From the NCBI GenBank assembly GCA_902475545.1, contig CABRZP010000008.1, positions 38,123 to 102,122 on the forward strand: a stretch of 64,000 bases of DNA. Direction: 5' to 3'. The notes below the pieces were generated by a model, which saw only the letters and a program-made list of their open reading frames with translations, made no database searches and was not told the origin of the DNA. The DNA comes from an uncultured bacterium (GTDB lineage: Bacteria; Cyanobacteriota; Vampirovibrionia; Gastranaerophilales; Gastranaerophilaceae). The first letter of the stretch is position 1. Each line of letters opens with the position of its first letter. The position numbers and the translations under genes were made by a program. Of this stretch, positions 7,403 to 15,954 are shown piece by piece.

Positions 7403-9394
7403 ATGGCAGATGTTTCTGTTGAACAGAGAATTAATTTTCTAAAAGATGAAATAAATAAGAGTAATTATAAATATTATGTGGAAGAAAATCCTTATTTAAG
7501 TGATTTTGAATATGACACAATGTTTGCAGAGTTAAAGGAACTGGAAGACAAATATCCGCTATTAAAAACCCCAGATAGTCCAACACAAAGAGTTGGTTCT
7601 GTAAGCGAAAAATTTTTTCAACACACTCATAAATACAGACTTTATAGTTTAGATAATACCTATAATGAAGATGAATTAAAACGTTGGTATGAACGAGTTT
7701 GCAAAGAGTATAATAAAGAATTGGAACTTGTTTGTGAATTGAAAATTGACGGACTTGCAATTGCTCTTACCTATACTGATGGAATTTTTAGCTTAGGTGT
7801 TACTCGAGGTGATGGTGTAACCGGTGAAAATATTACACAGAATCTTAAAACAATTAAGGCAATTCCTTTAAAATTGTTTTCTAATGCCAATCTGGAAGTT
7901 CGAGGCGAAATTTATATGCCTAAATCATCTTTTGAAAAGTTAAACGAAGAAGCTTTAGCAAAAGGTGAAAAAGTTTTTGCTAATCCCCGTAATGCTGCGA
8001 GCGGATCTTTACGTCAGTTAGATAGTACAATTACTGCCAAAAGAGATTTATCTATGTTTACGTATACCGGAATTTTCGAAGACAATGACGGAAAACAAAT
8101 AAAGACACATTATGATGGTATGACGAAGTTAAAAGAACTTGGTTTTAAGGTAAATCCGAATATAAGACTTGTAAAAAATATCCAAGGAGCAATTGATTAT
8201 TGTAAAGAATGGGAAAATAAACGGTTTGATCTTGATTATGCAACAGATGGTGTTGTTATTAAGGTTAACGATATTGCTGTTCAAAAGGATTTAGGTTTTA
8301 CGGCAAGGGCTCCAAAATGGGCAACAGCTTTTAAATTCCCCCCTGAAGAGGTTACAACAAAGCTTTTGGATATTGAATTAAATACAGGGAAAACCGGAAT
8401 TATAACTCCTGTTGCATTGTTAGAACCTGTTCAACTTGCAGGTAGTATCGTATCCAGATCAAGTTTGCATAATTTTGATGAAATCAAGAGGTTAGATATA
8501 AGAGTTGGAGATACTGTTCTGATTAAAAAAGCCGCTGAAATTATTCCCAAAGTTATTAAAGTTATGGATTCGAAAGAACATAAAACTTTGCCGGAATATG
8601 AAATTCCAACAACTTGTCCGGCATGCGGCGGTCCTCTTATTGAAAAAGAAGGTGAAGTTGCTCTGTATTGCGAAAACCCTAATTGCAGCAAGGTTATGTG
8701 TGCAAAAATTGAATACTGGGCCAGTAAAGAGGCGATGGATATTGACTATGTCGGACCTGCACTTATTCAGCAATTATATGAAAAGAAATTTATTTCTAAT
8801 TTTGCAGATTTATACAGGTTGACAATGCAAGATTTGGTTCAGTTGGATTTGGTAAAAGAAAAATCAGCTTCAAATATCTACAATTCTATCCAGAACAGTA
8901 AAACACGACCACTTAACCGGTTACTTACGGCTCTGGGGATAAGACATGTCGGAAAAGAAACTGCTGATATTTTAGCCGGAGAATTTGCTTCAATTGAAGA
9001 TTTTAAATCTGCAACATTGGAACAATTGTCTTCAATAGAAGGAATAGGCGAAATTATTGCTCAATCAATTTATGATTACTTTAGAGATGAAAATAATTTA
9101 AAATTGCTGGATGATTTAAAACAGGTAGGGGTTAATCCGGTTTCAAAACTTCAACCAAAGTCAGATAAACTTGCAGGTAAAACTTTTGTTTTGACCGGTA
9201 CTTTACAAAATATGACAAGAGATGAAGCAAGTGCTTTAATAAAATCTCATGGCGGAAAAACCTCTTCCTCAGTATCAAAGAAAACATCTTATGTTTTAGC
9301 CGGTGAAAATGCAGGTTCAAAATTAGACAAAGCTCAAAATTTAGGTGTTATAATATTGACAGAAGAAGATTTTCTTGGAATGATAGAAAAGTAA
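7403..9394 (+). CDS. ligA: NAD-dependent DNA ligase
   Basis: At 663 residues this is a full-length bacterial LigA. The order is an N-terminal Ia/NAD-binding region, the adenylation domain with catalytic Lys114 in CELKIDG, the OB fold, a four-cysteine zinc finger (CPACGG...CENPNC), helix-hairpin-helix repeats and a C-terminal BRCT domain beginning near LAGKTFVLTGTL. It seals nicks in replication and repair. The ATG follows an agaggtg site. The next small membrane-protein gene starts 16 bases downstream. Confidence 0.97.
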   Translation: MADVSVEQRINFLKDEINKSNYKYYVEENPYLSDFEYDTMFAELKELEDKYPLLKTPDSPTQRVGSVSEKFFQHTHKYRLYSLDNTYNEDELKRWYERVCKEYNKELELVCELKIDGLAIALTYTDGIFSLGVTRGDGVTGENITQNLKTIKAIPLKLFSNANLEVRGEIYMPKSSFEKLNEEALAKGEKVFANPRNAASGSLRQLDSTITAKRDLSMFTYTGIFEDNDGKQIKTHYDGMTKLKELGFKVNPNIRLVKNIQGAIDYCKEWENKRFDLDYATDGVVIKVNDIAVQKDLGFTARAPKWATAFKFPPEEVTTKLLDIELNTGKTGIITPVALLEPVQLAGSIVSRSSLHNFDEIKRLDIRVGDTVLIKKAAEIIPKVIKVMDSKEHKTLPEYEIPTTCPACGGPLIEKEGEVALYCENPNCSKVMCAKIEYWASKEAMDIDYVGPALIQQLYEKKFISNFADLYRLTMQDLVQLDLVKEKSASNIYNSIQNSKTRPLNRLLTALGIRHVGKETADILAGEFASIEDFKSATLEQLSSIEGIGEIIAQSIYDYFRDENNLKLLDDLKQVGVNPVSKLQPKSDKLAGKTFVLTGTLQNMTRDEASALIKSHGGKTSSSVSKKTSYVLAGENAGSKLDKAQNLGVIILTEEDFLGMIEK

Positions 9395-9410
9395 AAGGAT
9401 TTAGAAGTAC

Positions 9411-9881
9411 ATGAAAATAATTCAAATTGATGGTTTTAAAGGTTTAATAACAGCTGCTTTTATAGGTATTTGCCTATTTGCAGGTTTTGTGGTTTTTCCG
9501 GGATTAGTTTCAATGCATCTTTGGAATAAATATCTGGTTAATTTATTTATGTTTCCTGTATTAGACCTTTTCCAAGGTGTTCTTTTATGGGGAATTATAG
9601 CAATTTCGTATTGCATATTATCTAAAAAAGGATTAGCTGTTACATTTAAAGAAAGTGATGCTTTGAGTGATTCTGAGTTGGATATGATTATGAAAAAAGC
9701 AAAAATCCATTCTCAGATGAAAAAAGTTAATCATATTATCCAAAAATCAGATTGTTTTGAATTGCAAAAAGATTCATCTAAACAAAATAGAGATTTGTCT
9801 CATGTGTCTTCACCGATAGCAAAATCTTGTGATATATCCGGTGAAAAAAATAACGAAGAAGAAACAGTTTCAAAATTATAA
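9411..9881 (+). CDS. Hypothetical two-span membrane protein
   Basis: This 156-residue protein has two hydrophobic segments (about residues 11-33 and 44-68) followed by an approximately 85-residue polar, charged tail. I do not recognise a family. A non-cleaved membrane anchor with a cytoplasmic tail is likely. It sits between ligA and the SIMPL gene with short gaps (16 and 24 bases), so it is probably in the same transcript. Confidence 0.7.
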   Translation: MKIIQIDGFKGLITAAFIGICLFAGFVVFPGLVSMHLWNKYLVNLFMFPVLDLFQGVLLWGIIAISYCILSKKGLAVTFKESDALSDSELDMIMKKAKIHSQMKKVNHIIQKSDCFELQKDSSKQNRDLSHVSSPIAKSCDISGEKNNEEETVSKL

Positions 9882-9905
9882 TATTATTTATTTTAAGGAG
9901 GTATT

Positions 9906-10667
9906 ATGAAAAAGTTAGTAATGGCATCTTTATTTAGTACTGCATTATTAATTGCACCATTTGCGGCATTGCCTGCAGGAGCATTAAATAACGAAATTGA
10001 AAAAGGAAGTATTTCAGTTTCTTATACTGCAGAAAAAGAAGTTGCTCCAGATACAGTTGAAGTTTCAATTGCTATAAAAACTGATGATAAAAAATCTATG
10101 TCAGTTGCAGTATCTAAAAATAAGGAAATTTCAGATAAAGTTTATGATTATGTAAAGGGTGTTATTACTCCATCAAATGGGGATTATATAAAGACTTCAA
10201 ACTATTCTGCTAATCCTTCTTATGTTTATGAAAGCGGTAAGAGAATATTTAGTAAATATGAAGTTTCTAATAATATAGTTGTCTATACAAAATCTATTGA
10301 CAAAATTTCAACAATTATTGATAAATCTTTGGCTTTAGGAGCCACTAATGTTGATAGTTTAAACTTCAGTTTATCAAAGAAAGATGCAGAATGTGCAGAA
10401 TTGTTATCCCTAGCAACACGTCAGGCAAAAAATAGAGCAAATATTATTGCGGAATCTGCAGGCACTTCAGTTGCAGGAATTAAGAATATTGACGCTTCAT
10501 GTACATTAAATAGACATAATACTATTCCTTATGCAAGAAATACAATGTTAATGAAGAGTATGTCAATGGATGGTGCTGTTGCTGAAGCTGCTGGTGCATC
10601 TCCTCAAATTGAGTCTGGTGTAATTACAGTTTATTCAAATGTAAATGCTACATTCTATGTAAAATAG
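9906..10667 (+). CDS. SIMPL-domain (DUF541) secreted protein
   Basis: This 253-residue protein has a signal peptide ending near ALPAGA (about residue 26) and a SIMPL/DUF541 body: ISVSYTAEKEVAPDTVEVSIAI, KTSNYSANPSY and the C-terminal A-x-x-x-AKNRANIIAESAG helix, all typical of the family. Members (such as BP26 and YggE) are periplasmic or outer-membrane-linked and have been tied to oxidative stress, but a biochemical role is not settled. The ATG has a very strong aaggagg site. Transcription ends at the hairpin at 10686-10719. Confidence 0.88.
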   Translation: MKKLVMASLFSTALLIAPFAALPAGALNNEIEKGSISVSYTAEKEVAPDTVEVSIAIKTDDKKSMSVAVSKNKEISDKVYDYVKGVITPSNGDYIKTSNYSANPSYVYESGKRIFSKYEVSNNIVVYTKSIDKISTIIDKSLALGATNVDSLNFSLSKKDAECAELLSLATRQAKNRANIIAESAGTSVAGIKNIDASCTLNRHNTIPYARNTMLMKSMSMDGAVAEAAGASPQIESGVITVYSNVNATFYVK

Positions 10668-10685
10668 GTATTATAAATGCAAAAT

Positions 10686-10719
10686 AAAAAGCTCGAAGTA
10701 TTTATACTTCGAGCTTTTT
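10686..10719. terminator. Bidirectional intrinsic terminator
   Basis: aagctcgaagta and tacttcgagctt form a perfect 12-base stem with a 4-base loop, flanked by A and T runs. It lies between the convergent SIMPL gene (+) and the small secreted protein gene (-) and can serve both. Confidence 0.9.
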
Positions 10720-10734
10720 ATTTGATATCAAAAA

Positions 10735-10962
10735 TTATTTTTTGTAAGTTCTTTTACCGTTATTTAACCAAGGTGCAGCTTCCAAATCGTCAATATTATA
10801 TTTTAACAAATATGTTGAATCAGTATCAACAGGTTTTTGTACATTTGGAGTTGCTGTAGAAGCAGCTTTTTTTGCCGGTTTTTTATCATAATTTGTAGCT
10901 GCCATTGTCATAACTTGAGTTTGGAATAACAATAAAGCTATAATAATTGCAATCTTTTTCAT
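10735..10962 (-). CDS. Small secreted hypothetical protein
   Basis: This 75-residue product has a typical signal peptide (MKK, a hydrophobic core, a cut near MTMAA about residue 22) and a basic mature part of about 53 residues with a KPAKKAA stretch and an aromatic C-terminal part. I do not recognise it. The ATG has a good site (taggagaat on the reverse strand). It lies 26 bases after apt and may be co-transcribed with it, ending at the shared terminator. Confidence 0.75.
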   Translation of the reverse strand: MKKIAIIIALLLFQTQVMTMAATNYDKKPAKKAASTATPNVQKPVDTDSTYLLKYNIDDLEAAPWLNNGKRTYKK

Positions 10963-10988
10963 TCTATATTCTCCTACAATTCATTCTG

Positions 10989-11522
10989 CTAGTATTGTAA
11001 CATAGAAATTACTTTTCCGCAATCTGTTAATTTTTCTTTTCCGTTTAATGCTGAAAGTTCAATTAAGAATGCCGCACCAATTAAATTGCCGCCGGCTTTT
11101 TTAATTAAATTACAAGCAGCTTTAGCTGTACCGCCTGTTGCTAAAAGGTCATCTACTACTAAAACATTTGCACCTTTTTCTATAGCATCTGCGTGGATTT
11201 CGATAGTATCAGAACCGTATTCAAGGTCGTAAGATTCTTTTATTGTAGCTGCCGGTAATTTGTTAGGTTTTCTCACCGGTATAAATCCGCAGTTTAATTT
11301 GTAAGCCATTGGCATACCAAAAATAAATCCACGGCTTTCAATACCTGCAATGTAATCAATTTTACAATCTTTATACTGATCGCAAAGGTAATCAACCATA
11401 ACTTTCATTGTTTCGGCATCTTTTAGCCCTGTTGTAATATCTCTAAAAATAATTCCTTCTTTTGGAAAATTAGGTACTGCTCTAATTTTATTTTTTACAT
11501 CTTCAATTGTTAATGTTGTCAT
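10989..11522 (-). CDS. apt: Adenine phosphoribosyltransferase
   Basis: Apt makes AMP from adenine and PRPP (purine salvage). At 177 residues it has normal family length. The PRPP-binding signature VLVVDDLLATGGTA is present, as is the N-terminal FPKEGIIFRDIT motif and the adenine-side GIESRGFIFG region, all standard for bacterial Apt. It lies 13 bases after the glycosyltransferase gene on the same strand, so the two probably share a transcript without an evident functional link. Confidence 0.96.
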   Translation of the reverse strand: MTTLTIEDVKNKIRAVPNFPKEGIIFRDITTGLKDAETMKVMVDYLCDQYKDCKIDYIAGIESRGFIFGMPMAYKLNCGFIPVRKPNKLPAATIKESYDLEYGSDTIEIHADAIEKGANVLVVDDLLATGGTAKAACNLIKKAGGNLIGAAFLIELSALNGKEKLTDCGKVISMLQY

Positions 11523-11535
11523 TTATCTTTTTCTC

Positions 11536-12906
11536 CTATCTGTTCAATAATAAATTCTTTAATTCATCTTTTGCTTTTTTTATTTTTTGTTTTGCACGTT
11601 GAATTGCGTGTTCATGCTGAATTAATCCATGGGCTGTTTTACCCCAGTTCATATCTTTTTTCATAAATAAAATTTTTGTTCCGATAAATAGTACCAGCGG
11701 GAACCATATTATTAAAAGGTAAATTGAAGTTTCTACAGATTGAATAAACGCATTCCACCTGGAAAGGTTATCATATCTTCTCAAACTGTATCTGCATGCT
11801 ATCATAAACCCAAGTCCAATAATAGCCCCCATTATAACAGATGACATTAGAATATGCGGAGTAGCACCTTTTATTATTACCTTCATAAGCAAAATGCCTA
11901 TTTCAATAATAAACCATGCAGGCATTATGAACTCAGAAATATACGCAATCATATCTAATCTTACACGAAGAGACATTTTTTTAGATGTCAGAATATCCCA
12001 AAAGTATTCTAAATATCTTCTAATCGTGCCTTCTAGCCAACGTCTGCGTTGTCTGTATAATGGTGAAAGGTACATAATACCTTCTTCATATACAACTGTG
12101 TCAGGACAAAATCTTACGTCCCATCCTTTTATGTGCAGTCTGGTAGACATATCCAAATCATCTGTAATTGTATAATTATTCCATCCACCAATATCTTCAA
12201 GAGCTTCTCTTTTTATAAGTTCCCCGTTGCCGCGAAGTTCAACTGCACCCTTAACCGAGTCTCTGCTGACCTGAAAATGTGTGTCCATTGTCATTTCATT
12301 ATTTTGACATCTTGTTAATAGATTAATATCTTTATTTCTAACAACTTTTCTGGCTTGTACGGCACCAACATCTTTTGGCTCAAGTTCATAAACTAAATTT
12401 GTTAAAAAATCTTTTTCCATAGTTGCATCAGCATCAAAAACTAAAATAGCTTCGCCTTTTGCAAATTGTAATGCATCGTTTAAAACTGCTGATTTACCCG
12501 GAAACGCATCTTTTGGTCGAATAAATGCAATAACTTTATTAGGATATTTTTGTTCTAAATCTTTAATAACTGAAGCTGTATTATCTGTACTTCTGTCATC
12601 AATGGCAATGATTTCAAAGTTTGGATAATCCATTTGTAACACTGTTTCTACAGTGTTGCTTATAACTGATTCTTCGTTATGTGCCGGAATCATTATACTG
12701 ATAAATGGTTTGTAATTTTCATTTTTCTCTTTGGGTTTTTTAAGAGCAATTCTTTTTTTTATTTTTGTAGCAACAGTTGTAAACAATGCATAAATGCTCA
12801 TTATAGAAACAAGAATTGCAAGTCCCCATACTGTATAACTTTGAAATATATAAATAAATGCAGTTAATCCTAAAACGATTAAAAATAGTAAAATTCTTTC
12901 TTTCAT
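11536..12906 (-). CDS. Membrane-bound family 2 glycosyltransferase (BcsA/PgaC-like)
   Basis: This 456-residue processive-type GT2 has an N-terminal pair of membrane segments (residues 1-45), a GT-A domain with SIMIPAHNEESV, IDDRSTD (donor Asp), FDADATM (D-x-D metal site), the acceptor region ITDDLDMS (T-D/E-D) and QRRRWLEG (the Q-x-x-RW motif), then about three to four C-terminal membrane spans. That is the layout of cellulose, hyaluronan or poly-GlcNAc synthases. The polymer made cannot be told. There are no accessory synthase genes next to it. Confidence 0.9.
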   Translation of the reverse strand: MKERILLFLIVLGLTAFIYIFQSYTVWGLAILVSIMSIYALFTTVATKIKKRIALKKPKEKNENYKPFISIMIPAHNEESVISNTVETVLQMDYPNFEIIAIDDRSTDNTASVIKDLEQKYPNKVIAFIRPKDAFPGKSAVLNDALQFAKGEAILVFDADATMEKDFLTNLVYELEPKDVGAVQARKVVRNKDINLLTRCQNNEMTMDTHFQVSRDSVKGAVELRGNGELIKREALEDIGGWNNYTITDDLDMSTRLHIKGWDVRFCPDTVVYEEGIMYLSPLYRQRRRWLEGTIRRYLEYFWDILTSKKMSLRVRLDMIAYISEFIMPAWFIIEIGILLMKVIIKGATPHILMSSVIMGAIIGLGFMIACRYSLRRYDNLSRWNAFIQSVETSIYLLIIWFPLVLFIGTKILFMKKDMNWGKTAHGLIQHEHAIQRAKQKIKKAKDELKNLLLNR

Positions 12907-13081
12907 TTTCCCTAATCTTCTTATTCCCTGATGTATATTAATATTTTAGCAAAAAAGTATTTTAGGGTCTCATAATATAAAAATATTGATACAATTTGCA
13001 AAAAAGATTACAATAATATTCTGTAATATCAACCATAAAGATGTTTTTTGCATAAAAAAGTGTTAAAATTCGTTAAAATAC

Positions 13082-13109
13082 TTGCATGACCTGAAATTTT
13101 GAATATAAT
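13082..13109 (+). promoter_or_regulatory. Promoter of the HU gene
   Basis: TTGCAT at 13082-13087, a 16-base spacer and TATAAT at 13104-13109 precede the HU start by about 31 bases; the ribosome site aaaggag lies at 13128-13134. The 150 bases upstream between the divergent glycosyltransferase and this promoter show no gene. Confidence 0.6.
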
Positions 13110-13140
13110 TGATTTGTACACTAAGAAAAGGAGTTTTATT

Positions 13141-13419
13141 ATGAACAAAGAAGAATTAGTACAAGAAATTTCTAAAAAAGCTAACGTTACTCAAAAAGAA
13201 GCAGCTGAAGTTTTATCTTCATTAGTTGATACAATTCAAAAAACAGTTGCTAAAGGTAAAAAAGTTACTTTAGTTGGTTTCGGTACATTCGAACCACGTA
13301 AAAGAGCTGCTAGAACTGGTAGAAACCCTCAAACTGGTAAAGAATTAAAAATTCCTGCAAAAACAGTTCCTGCATTCTCAGCTGGTAAAAAATTCAAAAC
13401 TGTTGTTAACGGAAAATAG
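13141..13419 (+). CDS. hup: HU family DNA-binding protein
   Basis: HU bends and compacts DNA. The ATG at 13141, with the strong site aaggag, gives the normal family size of 92 residues. An upstream ATG at 13099 lies outside the family boundary. The beta-arm motif GRNPQTGKELKIPA and the VGFGTF core are intact, as is the N-terminal MNKEELVQEIS helix. Codon use looks like that of a highly expressed gene (many gct, aaa and ggt). A terminator hairpin follows at 13446. Confidence 0.96.
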   Translation: MNKEELVQEISKKANVTQKEAAEVLSSLVDTIQKTVAKGKKVTLVGFGTFEPRKRAARTGRNPQTGKELKIPAKTVPAFSAGKKFKTVVNGK

Positions 13420-13445
13420 TTCTACAACAATAGAATATAATTGTA

Positions 13446-13471
13446 GAGACTCTGGCTTATGTCAGAGTCTC
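13446..13471 (+). terminator. Intrinsic terminator after HU
   Basis: gagactctg and cagagtctc form a perfect 9-base stem around an 8-base loop, followed by attttat. It lies 27 bases after the HU stop codon. Confidence 0.8.
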
Positions 13472-13486
13472 ATTTTATATGGCTTA

Positions 13487-13509
13487 TGTCATGCTGAACT
13501 TGTTTCAGC
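13487..13509. repeat. Half copy of a TGTCA-type palindromic repeat
   Basis: tgtcatgctgaacttgtttcagc resembles the left half of the palindromic element at 63542-63605 (tgtcattccgaacttgtttcgg...), with compensating changes (gctgaa/ttcagc) that keep the stem. The right half is missing. It lies in the non-coding gap between HU and the DedA gene. Confidence 0.55.
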
Positions 13510-13629
13510 TTATTCAAAATTTTACAAGGGGAACTAAAGATTTTGTTATTAAAATAAATGATTTTCTATTACTTAAGTTTCTTTTTGTTTTTGCTATAAT
13601 AATTTAAGAATTTTTAGGGAGAGATAATC

Positions 13630-14250
13630 ATGTTGGATAGTATATTAGCAGGTTTAATAGGTTGGATAGAAAGTGTTATTACAGCAATGGGGCCTGCGGG
13701 AATTGCATTATTAATGGCAATTGAGTCATGTAATATTCCGCTTCCGTCAGAAGCAGTTTTACCATTTGCAGGTTATTTAGTTAGTAAAGGAGAAATGGGG
13801 TTTCATGCTGCATCTTTTGCCGGTGCTATCGGCTGTGTAATCGGTTCAATTCCATCATACTATCTTGGATATTTTGGCGGTAGAAAATTTTTTGAAAAAT
13901 ATGGTAAATATGTTTTGGTTTCAAAAAAAGATTTGGATGAAGCAGATAAATGGGTTGAAAAATATGGGGATTGGGCATTTTTCTTGTGTAGAATGCTTCC
14001 GGTAATTAGAACTTTTATTTCTCTTCCTGCCGGAATTTTAAAGGCTAGAAAAAGAACCTTTTTTACATTAACTTTTCTGGGTTCATTAATTTGGAGCTAT
14101 ATTCTTGTTTATGTTGGTGTAAAATTAGGTGAACATTTAGATAAATTGAAAGCTATCTGGCATAAATTTGATATTGTGATAATTCTTGCCGTATTGATAC
14201 TTGGCGGAATTTATGTTTATAAACATGTTAAACACCTAAAAGAAAGTTAA
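13630..14250 (+). CDS. DedA family membrane protein
   Basis: This 206-residue protein has the VTT/DedA pattern: an N-terminal membrane segment, the loop IPLPSEAVLPFAGYLVSKG with the conserved E, a GYFGGRKFFEKYG helix, the R-x-x-PVIRTFISLPAG motif with essential arginines, and two C-terminal spans. The superfamily moves or flips lipids, including undecaprenyl phosphate in some members; uppP in this window acts on the same carrier. An extended -10 (tgctataat, 13592-13600) and a ggagagata site lie upstream. Its stop overlaps the convergent XRE gene by 4 bases. Confidence 0.92.
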   Translation: MLDSILAGLIGWIESVITAMGPAGIALLMAIESCNIPLPSEAVLPFAGYLVSKGEMGFHAASFAGAIGCVIGSIPSYYLGYFGGRKFFEKYGKYVLVSKKDLDEADKWVEKYGDWAFFLCRMLPVIRTFISLPAGILKARKRTFFTLTFLGSLIWSYILVYVGVKLGEHLDKLKAIWHKFDIVIILAVLILGGIYVYKHVKHLKES

Positions 14251-14474
14251 TCCTCAAAAATAAACAGCTTATAGATTTCTATATTTAAGGCTATAGCAAT
14301 TTTTGTTATTGTTTGAATAGATGGAGATTGTTCTCCTCTTTCAACGATACCCATTGTTGAGCGTGCTAGTCCTGCTAAATCGGCAAGGCTTTCCTGTGAA
14401 ATACCGCGTTTTACTCTTTCTAAACGGATATTCATCCCTACTTTTTTGTCTATTTCATCTACTTTTATTATCAT
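14247..14474 (-). CDS. XRE-type helix-turn-helix regulator, divergent from a pilin-like gene
   Basis: This 75-residue protein is a single helix-turn-helix domain. LERVKRGISQESLADLAGLARSTMGIVERGEQSPSI shows the Cro/C1 pattern (helix 2 SQESLADLAG, recognition helix ARSTMGIVERG). I chose the ATG at 14474 because it aligns with the other two short regulators here; a GTG at 14537 would add an unlikely tail across the promoter. A TATAAT-like -10 (14485-14490 on the reverse strand) leaves only a few bases of leader and no ribosome site, so it is probably near-leaderless. It probably controls the divergent pilin-like gene at 14562 and itself (inference). Confidence 0.85.
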   Translation of the reverse strand: MIIKVDEIDKKVGMNIRLERVKRGISQESLADLAGLARSTMGIVERGEQSPSIQTITKIAIALNIEIYKLFIFED

Positions 14475-14484
14475 CTTGTACATT

Positions 14485-14524
14485 ATTATAAGTAATTGAC
14501 ATATAATAATACACGTGATATTGT
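14485..14524. promoter_or_regulatory. Interlocked divergent promoters, module A
   Basis: For the pilin-like gene: TTGACA at 14496-14501, a 17-base spacer and TATTGT at 14519-14524. For the regulator, on the other strand: the same hexamer read as TGTCAA, then 5 bases, then TATAAT (14490-14485). The pilin -35 is therefore immediately next to the regulator -10, the same geometry as at 49612-49651 and 53639-53678. cacgtg at 14512-14517 is a palindrome inside the spacer. Confidence 0.65.
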
Positions 14525-14561
14525 AGACATGCCACACATTATAATAGAGGGTTAGGTTAGC

Positions 14562-15260
14562 ATGGCTAGGAAATTTTATATTGCATTTACTTTGGCTGAA
14601 GTTTTGATAACTTTAGGAATAATTGGAATCGTTGCCGCGATGACTATTCCAAATCTAATCGCAAAAGTTGATAGAGATTCTAAAATTGCAAATGTTAAAA
14701 AAGCTCATTCTGTATTAAATCAAGCTATAAAACTTTCTACTATAGATAATGAAGATTATGAAACATGGGATTCTTCTTTATCATATCAGGATTATGTAAT
14801 GCGGTATTTTGCTCCATATATGAATATTGCTGTATTTTGCGATACTTATAGCAAATGTAACTATAAAACTTCAGCTCCTTGGATAAAAAATGATGGTACC
14901 GGCGGATATACAGTATTTAATTTTAATGGACGTTATCCATTTATTACTAATGATGGTATTTTATATTCTATATTGATTTCCGGCGGTTCTGATGGTACGG
15001 ATGCATTTTATGATACTACTAACTTTGCTAAAAACGGAATAATTGTTGATGTAAACGTATCTTCTCCTCCAAATCGTTTTGGAAATGACGTATTTATGTT
15101 TATAAGAACTCAAAATGGTACAGTTATGCCTTTTGGATATAACTTACCGGATTCTCAGATTAATCAGGATTGTAAAATTAAAGGGAAAGGATTATATTGT
15201 GCTGAAAAATTAAGACGCAACGGTTGGCGATATTCAAACGGATATCCATGGTACGGGTAA
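14562..15260 (+). CDS. Type IV pilin-like (class III signal) protein
   Basis: This 232-residue protein begins with a short basic leader and then FTLAEVLITLGIIG, the N-terminal methylation/transmembrane helix of type IV pilins and pseudopilins with the conserved Glu at position 5. The residue before the predicted cut is Ala, not the usual Gly. The soluble C-terminal domain is unlike known pilins and carries cysteines. It could be a minor pilin, a type II secretion pseudopilin or a surface display protein. An agagg site lies 11 bases before the ATG. The divergent XRE gene shares the promoter region. Confidence 0.85.
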   Translation: MARKFYIAFTLAEVLITLGIIGIVAAMTIPNLIAKVDRDSKIANVKKAHSVLNQAIKLSTIDNEDYETWDSSLSYQDYVMRYFAPYMNIAVFCDTYSKCNYKTSAPWIKNDGTGGYTVFNFNGRYPFITNDGILYSILISGGSDGTDAFYDTTNFAKNGIIVDVNVSSPPNRFGNDVFMFIRTQNGTVMPFGYNLPDSQINQDCKIKGKGLYCAEKLRRNGWRYSNGYPWYG

Positions 15261-15264
15261 ATTT

Positions 15265-15888
15265 TTATAGGTTTTCTCCGTGGCAGTCTGTGCCTCCGGT
15301 TTTGATAAGATTATATTTATCTGCGATTGCTTCAAGTTTGTCCGGATTTGAGAATTTTATATATTTTCTCCAACGTGGATACGGATAATAAACTTCAATT
15401 CCATCTAAACCTAAGTCTACTAACTCTTTTATAAAATTTTCCATATTTAGTGCCCAGCAGCAAGCAGGGTGTGCAAGTACGGCAATACCTCCGGCAGAGT
15501 GGATTGTATCAATAAGTTCTTTAATATTGCGTTTTGCAAAAATTCTAACGATATCTGCTTCTGTTTCATTTTTATTTTTTGCATAAAACTTTTTCATTTG
15601 TTCGTTGTTTATATCAATACCATAGGCTAACAGGTGTAAAAATATATATTTATACCAAACATCAAATTCTACTCCTGTTATAGCTGTAGAATTTGGATTA
15701 TCAATGTGTCCATTTATAGTATTATGATCTGTAATTGCGTAATATTTATATTTTTTTGAAGCCTGATTTTCGATTTCAGTAAAAGACGCCTTGCCATCAG
15801 AATATGTAGAATGGATATGTAAATTTATTAAATTATTTAAATAATCTTCTCTTGTAAATGATTTAATAAGCTCAATATAATTTATCAT
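15265..15888 (-). CDS. PHP-domain metal-dependent phosphoesterase
   Basis: This 207-residue protein shows the four PHP motifs: NLHIHSTYSDG (residues near 22-32), ITDHNT, AHPACC and GGTDCHG at the C-terminus. This is the compact layout of the TrpH/YciV group, some of which cleave 3'-phospho-5'-nucleotides or short RNA 5' ends. It stops soon after the last motif, so it is on the short side but the metal ligands seem present. It converges on the pilin-like gene, with only 4 bases between the stops. Confidence 0.85.
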   Translation of the reverse strand: MINYIELIKSFTREDYLNNLINLHIHSTYSDGKASFTEIENQASKKYKYYAITDHNTINGHIDNPNSTAITGVEFDVWYKYIFLHLLAYGIDINNEQMKKFYAKNKNETEADIVRIFAKRNIKELIDTIHSAGGIAVLAHPACCWALNMENFIKELVDLGLDGIEVYYPYPRWRKYIKFSNPDKLEAIADKYNLIKTGGTDCHGENL

Positions 15889-15954
15889 TAAAAAGTACTT
15901 TCTTTAATTTTGCATCTATTTGTAATAAAATCATGTTACAACAAAGGAGGATAT

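Noticed and set aside
10677..10859. 60-residue forward frame after the SIMPL gene
   Set aside because: It runs through the terminator hairpin and opposite the small secreted protein gene, which has a signal peptide and a good ribosome site.
14475..14537. Longer GTG start for the module A regulator
   Set aside because: It would place coding sequence across both promoters and add a hydrophobic tail missing from the two homologous regulators.
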